Assembly (NCBI RefSeq): GCF_009707955.1 | Contig: NZ_WMDQ01000009.1 | Span: forward strand, 1 to 64,000 | Direction: 5' to 3' | DNA: 64,000 nucleotides | Source of the DNA: Flavobacterium sp. LC2016-13 | GTDB lineage: Bacteria > Bacteroidota > Bacteroidia > Flavobacteriales > Flavobacteriaceae | Shown here: positions 61,358 through 64,000 of the stretch, piece by piece | How positions within the stretch are numbered: the first letter of the stretch is position 1 | How the letters are laid out: each line of letters starts with the position of its first letter | Program-made: the position numbers and the translations under genes | Notes under the pieces: model-generated | What the model was told of the DNA's origin: nothing | What the model saw: the letters and a program-made list of their open reading frames with translations, nothing else | The model's database searches: none

Positions 61358-61450
61358 TCAATAATGCAAGAAGTTAAGGTTTATAGTTTGTGCCTGCGAT
61401 GCGGGTAACAAGCCTAAAACCGCAAATCCTGTTAATATTAATTCTTTCAA
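61358..61450 (-). CDS. 30-codon ORF encoding a signal-peptide-like sequence
   Basis: Minus-strand TTG start at 61450, stop TGA at 61360-61358, 30 codons. The product opens MKELILTGFAVLGLLPASQA and then QTINLNFLHY, a good type I signal peptide with an ASQAQ cleavage site leaving about a ten-residue tail. It begins 7 bases after the stop of the FISUMP gene and is followed by that transcript's terminator. It may be a real secreted micropeptide or the stub of a deleted gene. Confidence 0.4.
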   Translation of the reverse strand: MKELILTGFAVLGLLPASQAQTINLNFLHY

Positions 61451-61457
61451 TAAGTAT

Positions 61458-64000
61458 TTAATTTATTGATATGCATCGAATAGGTGTTTTCATGGTGTTA
61501 CCAAGTTGTGTTACTTGAAGAGTAGTAGTACTAAACCCGGTATTGTACAAACCAGTAAGCGTAGAACCATTTGAAGTCGAACTAAAATAAGAAAGGCGTC
61601 CCGAAGGAGGAATAGGAGAAAATTGATATGAAGCATAAGGAATCATCAAAGTTTCACCAAGTAAAATTCCACCTTTTCCAGTACCAGATACACCTTTTAG
61701 GGTTTTAGTATTGTAAGTGATTACTCCATACCATTCGGCTCCAGTTGGTATACGGTAACCGGCCGGACAAGGATCTTTAGCTGTTTTAACACCATTAGTA
61801 GTTGCCCAGGCATTAGGATTATAATCATACGGATCAGTAGGAGTAGCTGCACCAAAATTATAATAAGATCCGTTTAAAGCAGGATCCGGAGTAAATGGGT
61901 CTAAAGACTGATCAACACCTAAGTTATGACACATAAATTCTTTCCAGACTCCAGTATCTATATTAGCTCCACAGCATGCACAGTCTTTAATCTGAGCTGT
62001 CAGCTTAACTGTTGCATCCGCACCACTTCCGTCAGCTTTCGTGTTATAAATAGCGTATATGATTACCTTAAGTGCATCAGGTGCTGTTTTTCCGAAAGTC
62101 ATACCATTGTTTGCACCAACACTGCTGCTGCTAAGATTAGTATTATATATCATTTTAGCTGTAAGAAATCCAGATACATTAAGGGTCTGTGAGTTATCTA
62201 CATCAGGAATAAACGATTTGACAATACCAGTAATCGATTCTACATAAACAAAACGCACTTTACTTACTGTACCCACCGGTGTAAAAGTATACGTTTGTGT
62301 ATTTACAGCAGTTGTATTAAAATCTGCCTTATTTGTCGTACGAGCAGCTTGAGTACCACAAGTAGTATTAAAATTACTCTCTGCAATATCAAAACAAGTT
62401 CTGCCGCCAAGAGTACCTGTACCAACTGGTATATTAATCGGATTCACTGTTGCGTTAATTGTGAATGCTGGTGAAGTTGCCGTTGGATTACCTGAACAGC
62501 CATTTTTTACAATACAGTAAAAATAAGTTGTTCCTACCGCAGAAGGTGTGTAAGAATAAGAAGCCGTAGTTGCCCCGTTTATAGCTGTACCGCCTGTAGT
62601 ACTTGTCGATGTATTGCTATACCATTGATAAGTTGCCTGAACAGCACTTGATGCAGATACTGATAAAGTTACCGCAGTACCCGCTGTAATGTTTTGGGTT
62701 GTACCGGATTGTGCAGTAAGAACAGGTGTAGGACATAAATTATTTAGTGTAATTTCATGAGTTAATGGAACAGAGTCTCCACAGTCGTTTTTAGCCGTTA
62801 CCGTAATTTTAACTTTTTGCCCATCAGTTCCACTTGCCGGAAGTTGTATAGATACACTTGCTCCTGAACCAGTGACACTAGCACCATTGTCAGCGGTCCA
62901 TGCATACGATGTTGGGTTGAATGTCCCGGATGCCTGGAGTGTCACTTTTGCTCCAAATGTAGCGGTTGCAGGATTAGATATCCATGAAACCACCGGTAAG
63001 CTTGAAACGGTTGATGATACTGTTTTTACAGCCATTGTACTGGTACAGCCTGTTGCATTTGCAACCGTAGCATTGTAAACCCCGCCTTCTGAAACTGTAA
63101 TTGTTGCTGCAGTTTCACTCATTTTTACATTATCCTTGTACCATGTATAAGTGTAAGTGCCAGCTGCTGCCGGAACGATTGTTAAATCTGTACTACCGTC
63201 GCAAAGTATGGTTTTACCTGTAATGTTCGGCTGACCGGGAGTATTTCCTGTTGTGATATTTTTTTCTAACACATGTGCTTCTGCAGGGCATTTTGCACCG
63301 CTGTTATCTGTAGCAATCATACGGAGTGACATTGTATTTTGAGAACTTGGTACTACAAACGGATTAACTGTTATAAGATCATTACCGTTATACCAGGCAT
63401 AACTAATACCACTTTGTTTATTGGCAACACTTAAATATAAAGAACCACCAGAGCAGAATGATGTAAAGGTGTTTAATGGTTTTCCGTTTACTAATATGTC
63501 GCTGTCAGGAATACTGATCTGTCCTGTTGCTGTGCTTTTTGTTATATTAATGGTGTTAGACTGTTTAGAAAAACAATTTCCGTCTTTTACTGCTGCAAAC
63601 CAATCGCCAACACTGCTATCACCACTTAAAGTAGCTGTAGCACCATTTGTTTCCTGAACGCCATTATGAAACCACATTATGCTTCCGGTAGTTCCGGATG
63701 CAGAAAGTATAACCGAATTTGTACCACAAAGGACTCCATTATTAGAAGCTAATATGGTAATATTAGATGGCGCTACGGTTCCGGATTCTGTAATGTTTTT
63801 TTCATTTGCTGCGTTTGTATTACATCCTGCAGCTCCCATAGAAACATTGTATTTTCCTTTTTGGGTTGCTATATAATAATTAACACCGCGGGCAACTTCA
63901 ATACCGTTACGCGTCCAGATTAATTTATCAAGGTTAGCACTATTAGCCGGAACTGATAAATATACTGAACCGCCTGTACATAAAGTGGTTCCCGATGCTG
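61458..64000 (-). CDS. large Ig-like/FISUMP surface protein, 5' end outside window
   Basis: The frame is open from the stop at 61458 to the window edge (about 847 codons), with no signal peptide, so the N-terminus lies beyond 64000. The visible part contains repeated Ig/PKD-like modules: CxxTxxLTxxGTYxYxWYKDN-type patterns recur about every 80-90 residues, with VSWISNPATATFGAKVTLQA as one example. The C-terminal ~190 residues are a FISUMP (Fibrobacter paralogous) domain with WKEFMCHNLGVDQSLDPFTP, PCPAGYRIPTGAEW and final PIRCISIN. No type IX secretion C-terminal domain is present. Probably an adhesin-like or matrix protein. Confidence 0.85.
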   Translation of the reverse strand, partial: ASGTTLCTGGSVYLSVPANSANLDKLIWTRNGIEVARGVNYYIATQKGKYNVSMGAAGCNTNAANEKNITESGTVAPSNITILASNNGVLCGTNSVILSASGTTGSIMWFHNGVQETNGATATLSGDSSVGDWFAAVKDGNCFSKQSNTINITKSTATGQISIPDSDILVNGKPLNTFTSFCSGGSLYLSVANKQSGISYAWYNGNDLITVNPFVVPSSQNTMSLRMIATDNSGAKCPAEAHVLEKNITTGNTPGQPNITGKTILCDGSTDLTIVPAAAGTYTYTWYKDNVKMSETAATITVSEGGVYNATVANATGCTSTMAVKTVSSTVSSLPVVSWISNPATATFGAKVTLQASGTFNPTSYAWTADNGASVTGSGASVSIQLPASGTDGQKVKITVTAKNDCGDSVPLTHEITLNNLCPTPVLTAQSGTTQNITAGTAVTLSVSASSAVQATYQWYSNTSTSTTGGTAINGATTASYSYTPSAVGTTYFYCIVKNGCSGNPTATSPAFTINATVNPINIPVGTGTLGGRTCFDIAESNFNTTCGTQAARTTNKADFNTTAVNTQTYTFTPVGTVSKVRFVYVESITGIVKSFIPDVDNSQTLNVSGFLTAKMIYNTNLSSSSVGANNGMTFGKTAPDALKVIIYAIYNTKADGSGADATVKLTAQIKDCACCGANIDTGVWKEFMCHNLGVDQSLDPFTPDPALNGSYYNFGAATPTDPYDYNPNAWATTNGVKTAKDPCPAGYRIPTGAEWYGVITYNTKTLKGVSGTGKGGILLGETLMIPYASYQFSPIPPSGRLSYFSSTSNGSTLTGLYNTGFSTTTLQVTQLGNTMKTPIRCISIN

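Noticed and set aside
61926..63876. Plus-strand ORFs opposite the FISUMP protein gene
   Set aside because: They are antisense shadows of a repetitive low-complexity gene, with no starts or motifs of their own.

Overview
The window looks like a chromosomal segment of a Flavobacterium-type Bacteroidota species. The DNA is AT-rich, genes are not preceded by purine-rich Shine-Dalgarno sites, and several upstream regions carry the Bacteroidota -7 promoter motif TAnnTTTG. The protein families fit too: a PafA-type phosphatase, SusC plug-like domains, a FISUMP-domain surface protein, a MutA without a B12 domain, and a DnaJ with a reduced zinc region. I see no transposase, integrase, prophage, CRISPR array or recognisable defence locus. 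Most genes are core or housekeeping.

Layout. 1-56 is the 3' end of a 5S rRNA, so an rRNA operon lies just outside. 337-7004 holds a secreted phosphatase, alanine dehydrogenase with a divergent Lrp-type regulator, a long GAPDH and an HtrA protease. 7144-11230 is a cell-wall block: dapF, an acetyltransferase, mltG, a DUF2279 protein and a lysozyme-like protein. 11283-15916 (minus) holds udk, a DivIC-like gene and the two methylmalonyl-CoA mutase subunits; the mutase chaperone meaB is far away at 59971-61062. 16170-21831 (minus) is a dnaA-led run: dnaA, a low-molecular-weight phosphatase, an RsmI-like methylase, a double TonB_C protein, an aminotransferase and an SDR enzyme. 22019-29496 has a thioesterase, an IMPACT protein, a HAD enzyme, ribD, prmC, a MacB-like permease and hisS, followed by tRNA-Trp. 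30238-39378 holds grpE-dnaJ, a NatAB-like exporter, a sigma-54 activator without a DNA-binding domain, a half-helicase and small enzymes. 40512-47710 ends with an ECF sigma / membrane anti-sigma / vWA operon in which two proteins carry isolated TonB-plug-like segments. 48110-64000 contains PPK2, a PhoX-like lipoprotein next to a di-haem peroxidase, a MATE transporter, an LTA-synthase-like protein, meaB and the 3' part of a large Ig/FISUMP surface protein.

The least explained signal is between genes. Many gaps contain long imperfect palindromes built from short tandem units, in several unrelated sequence families, often touching a stop or start codon. One family is amplified as three ~104-bp tandem copies at 56801-57110. 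Another copy lies between hisS and a decayed duplicate of the hisS 3' end. A 30-codon ORF with a signal-peptide-like sequence sits 7 nt after the FISUMP gene.

Start codons were re-chosen where the longest frame runs into repeat DNA or cuts badly across a signal peptide. Residue numbers were counted by hand from the stated start. No database search was possible, so family names rest on recognised motifs.
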